Positions 61,287 to 64,000 of a stretch of DNA of 64,000 bases are shown in pieces (the first letter of the stretch is position 1; each line of letters opens with the position of its first letter). The notes under the pieces are model-generated. The model saw only the letters and a list, made by a program, of their open reading frames with translations. It was not told the DNA's origin and did no database searches. The stretch is from Symbiodinium natans (Eukaryota > Sar > Dinophyceae > Suessiales > Symbiodiniaceae). The stretch covers positions 1 through 64,000 of the forward strand of contig CAJNDS010002075.1 of the NCBI GenBank assembly GCA_905221605.1, in the 5' to 3' direction. A program made the translations under genes and the position numbers.

Positions 61287-62920
61287 AGGACTGGACCTCC
61301 TGTCGGCGGGCTCGGAGTCCCAGATAGGCGACCTGGAAAGCTGGGTGATGTCCATGGCTGGCAAGGTGGCCATGGACAACGCCACCTACGGCTTCATAGA
61401 CCAGATCCGAGGGATGGTCGAAGGCATGGTACCGCAGGTGCTGAGCCGGAGCGACGCCTCGGTGCAAGAGCTGCAGCGGCTCATTGAAGCATTCTCCCAC
61501 TGCCGCTTGGAGGCTTCACTCCAAGAGGACCTGACAGATCTGCAGAGCCAGCACCTGTACTGCCGGGGGAACGAGAGCCGCCAGGCCCTGGCAATGGCAG
61601 AGGCCACTGAGGTCTGGTCCGCCAGCGATATGGCACACCTTGCTGCATCTGGAAACTCTTAGGGTGTCTTAGGGCATCTTAGTGGATCCATATGCACAAT
61701 ATGCATGTGTCCGGCTTTCCTCATGGTTTGGGGAGCCTTGTGCGCAGAGGTCCGAAAGTCGGAGTGTGCCAAGTTCGAGGCCATCGACCAAATACCATCC
61801 CATGATGAGTGTGGCGTGCCACAACACCCGGACACAATGCGATACTATGCCGAAGCATTGCGAAATAAGTTCAAGGACAAGTATGAGGAGCGCCTCGTCT
61901 GTGGACAGCGCGACACAACAGTTTCAGCACATGAGGTTGTGTGTTCTGCACAGGGCAATCGCTAGCAACCGACTAGTGATGTCGGAGTCCGCAGCTCCGA
62001 AGCCCTAAGCCCTAAACCCTAAACCCCAAACCCTAAACCCTAAACCCAAAAAACCCTCACCCTAAACCCTAAACCGGCCCTTCCAAGCCCAGGTGGCTCC
62101 GGCGGAGAGATGGCTGCGAGACGGCGGCCAATGGCACGGAGGCGCTGCGGCGCAGGAAGGCCACCCTGGAGGCGCTCCTATGACGCCCCTAAACCCGAAG
62201 CCCGAAACCCTAAACCCTAAACTTGGCCCTAAACCCTAAACCCTAAACCCTATACCCTATACCCTATACCCTATAAACCTTAAACCCTAAACCCTAAACC
62301 CTAAACCCAAGCCTCCTTGAGGCTTAACTGCATATGCCAGGAACAGCAACAGCAGCTGCGAGGCATGTGCAACTCACTTCAGGAGCGTGACCTACGGCCG
62401 TCAATTCTCAGACTGGTGCAATAGGAGATGCAAAGCCCAAAGGGTCGAAAGCACGACTGCAGGACGAGCTGGATCATCGCGTTTGCGGAGCCAGCGTGAC
62501 TGCGCAGCGACGCTGCCATGAGTACGAGGCTCCTGATTTGCTTTGCGACTCTATCTTCCAAGTGTCGTGCATCTTTCTCAGCAGAGTAAGCCGTTCATGC
62601 CTTTCATAATCCTTGTTTCGGGATGGCATCTCAGGTGTGATTGCGGTGCAACAGTTTAGAAGTTTGCCCTGCTTCCAAGTTTGCCCTGTTCCGGTGACTT
62701 GCAATCTTGCAGGAATGCTATGAGCGCGCCCGGGCGAACTTCTTGCAGCAGAATGCGACCGTGGCGGCTTTAGAGAAGGAAATGAAACAGGAATATCGCG
62801 CGTTGAAGCGGATCTTGTGCATCCTCCAAGCTTTCGAAGGCCCGGGCATTGCCAAACAGGTTATCTTGACATGCGTTGACTGCCAGCATGGCAATGGCTT
62901 CCTGAGCTGGAGGCGGTGTT
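61287..62920 (+). CDS. Exon islands, coiled-coil-rich, unrecognised
   Basis: Plus-strand islands: 61,287-61,662 ('FIDQIRGMVEGMVPQVLSRS', then 'VQELQRLIEAF'), open to TAG 61,660; about 61,753-61,915 ('QHPDTMRYYAEALRNKFKDK'); about 62,336-62,423 ('CQEQQQQLRGMCNSLQERDL'); about 62,707-62,830 ('NATVAALEKEMKQEYRALKR'). The heptad-like spacing suggests helical coiled coil. Telomere-like tracts at 62,005-62,075 and 62,190-62,310 fall between islands, as introns do in the CobW-type gene. Family unknown; it may be more than one gene. Confidence 0.4.
62190..62310. repeat. CCCTAAA and CCCTATA arrays
   Basis: CCCTAAA heptamers enclose four CCCTATA units (62,249-62,275), another locally homogenised variant. 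Confidence 0.9.
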
Positions 62921-63289
62921 GAAGAGAAGGAGCTGGAAATGTGCAGGGCGAGAACTGTGAGACTTGGTTTAAACTAGCTTGTAACACACGACGCAGATCC
63001 CAGAGTCAGGGGTTCCGGGATTGTTTCACGGAAAATATCACGCCGCAACCGAATCGAAAACTGGTGGACTTAGGACATGCACTGACATGCACTTTTCGGC
63101 AACTGAAGAGTGCTGGTCGCCAGCGGGGTCATTCAAGTGCTCAAACGCTGACATCATTCCCGAAGGTTCCTTTATCAAAAACGAAAGGAAGGCCCCCCTT
63201 TCCATCTGCGAACCTACTTACTGTTGAAGCTTTTTAATTTTTTGCTGCCCTGTAGACACATGTGGACACCGATCGAGTAGACATCAGGT

Positions 63290-63476
63290 GTGTCTCTGTG
63301 TGTGTGTGTGTGTGTGCGTGCGTGTGCGTGTGGGTGTGTGGGTGTATGTGTGTGTGGGTGTGTGGGTGTGTGGGTGTGTGGGTGTGTGGGTGTGTGGGTG
63401 TGTGGGTGTGTGGGTGTGTGGGTGTGTGGGTGTGTGTGGGTACGTGTGTGCGTGTGTGCGTGCGTGTGCGTGCGTA
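63290..63476. repeat. TGTGGG(TG) minisatellite
   Basis: (TG)n passes into TGTGGGTG octamers, about 12 in a row, and ends TGCGTGCG. All long frames across it are artefacts. Confidence 0.95.
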
Positions 63477-64000
63477 CCCCAAAACCCCCAAACCCCAAGA
63501 CCCTGCGGGGGATGTCGTGGGTCTAGGATGTTCTTGGTTGGAGGACGTGCTTGCTGCTTTCCGGACGGTCTGCGCGAGCTCAGGAACCTTGATGCTGTCG
63601 GCATCGACTGGGGGTCAATCAAGGTTCCGCCGTTGCGGATCAACTGTCTCTTGGCTTCTCCTGTAGCTCTGGTGTGGCAGGGGGTTGGAAGCACCTGTTC
63701 CAGGAGTTCAGATGTGAGGGTTGAGCAGCTCATGGGCAGCTCATGGCAGTTTTACCCCTCAACGATACCGAAAATGCAGCCGAGACACTTCCGAGACCCA
63801 GAACAGGCCCGTAGTTTTCATCAGCACCCACAGATCAAGAAGCCTTTTTTTTGCTCCTTCTGAACTAGGGCTTGACCACGCCCACAGCGGAGGCTCCGCA
63901 AGACAGTCGTGGCGCAATGCTTCCTCTGCCGAGTACGCCGCAGATGTGTATGGATCAGTTCCCAAGGACGTGCCACTCAAGGAATGCAGCGCTGTGCCCT
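63477..64000. other. Right end of window, possible exon
   Basis: About 63,560-63,660 on the plus strand reads 'GLRELRNLDAVGIDWGSIKV', protein-like but unrecognised. The rest is unassigned. Confidence 0.3.

Overview
The window looks like nuclear DNA of a dinoflagellate. I cannot name the species. Four things point there. (1) Plant-type telomere-like repeats (TTTAGGG/CCCTAAA and variants) are scattered through the whole window, mostly in introns and between genes. (2) Genes are cut into very short exons whose introns begin with GC (occasionally GA) and end in AG. (3) A relic-like piece of the dinoflagellate spliced leader (TTTTGGCTCAA) lies just upstream of one gene. (4) Several proteins resemble families I remember as heavily expanded in dinoflagellates. 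Most long open frames in satellite DNA are artefacts, and many genuine exons are too short to show as open frames.

Layout. 1-1,080: simple repeats. 1,082-3,958 (+): an intron-rich gene of an unnamed family. 4,580-6,511 (+): a transposase-like frame. 6,512-10,802: telomere-like tracts with islands that read as minus-strand exons. 10,803-19,625: a complete, very young LTR retroelement with 266-bp LTRs differing at one base, a TAGGG target duplication, a primer site matching the anticodon arm of initiator tRNA-Met, and a polypurine tract. It has no recognisable reverse transcriptase or integrase. It carries two sense genes with CCCH zinc fingers and a 287-codon frame on the opposite strand between them. 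19,631-23,108: telomere-like DNA. 23,109-30,529: a 7.4-kb gene-free block of unrelated satellites, including two hairpin-forming ones, bounded by a 30-base inverted repeat. 30,600-36,600 (+): exons of a CobW/COG0523-type GTPase separated by introns full of telomere-like repeats. 36,600-39,731: G-rich and telomere-like DNA, then an assembly gap of 100 N.

The right third, 40,380-64,000, is gene-bearing. Two clusters of unrecognised exon islands (40,380-45,665 and 47,000-50,985, the second with membrane segments) are followed by a DUF952-like gene (52,898-54,405). Next comes a fully resolved nine-exon gene for ribosomal protein uS19/RPS15 (58,204-60,068), all eight introns of which are GC-AG and one exon of which is 14 nt. 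A coiled-coil-rich exon cluster follows (61,287-62,920). Short non-autonomous DNA transposons lie between genes. One family has clean 8-bp target duplications (hAT-like); another starts GGGGGTTTCCGAAAAT and shows 4-5-bp duplications.

The genes do not form an operon or pathway. RPS15 and the CobW-type GTPase are ordinary cellular genes, and the rest are mobile or unassigned. All exon calls come from reading the sequence by eye, without alignment or transcript data.
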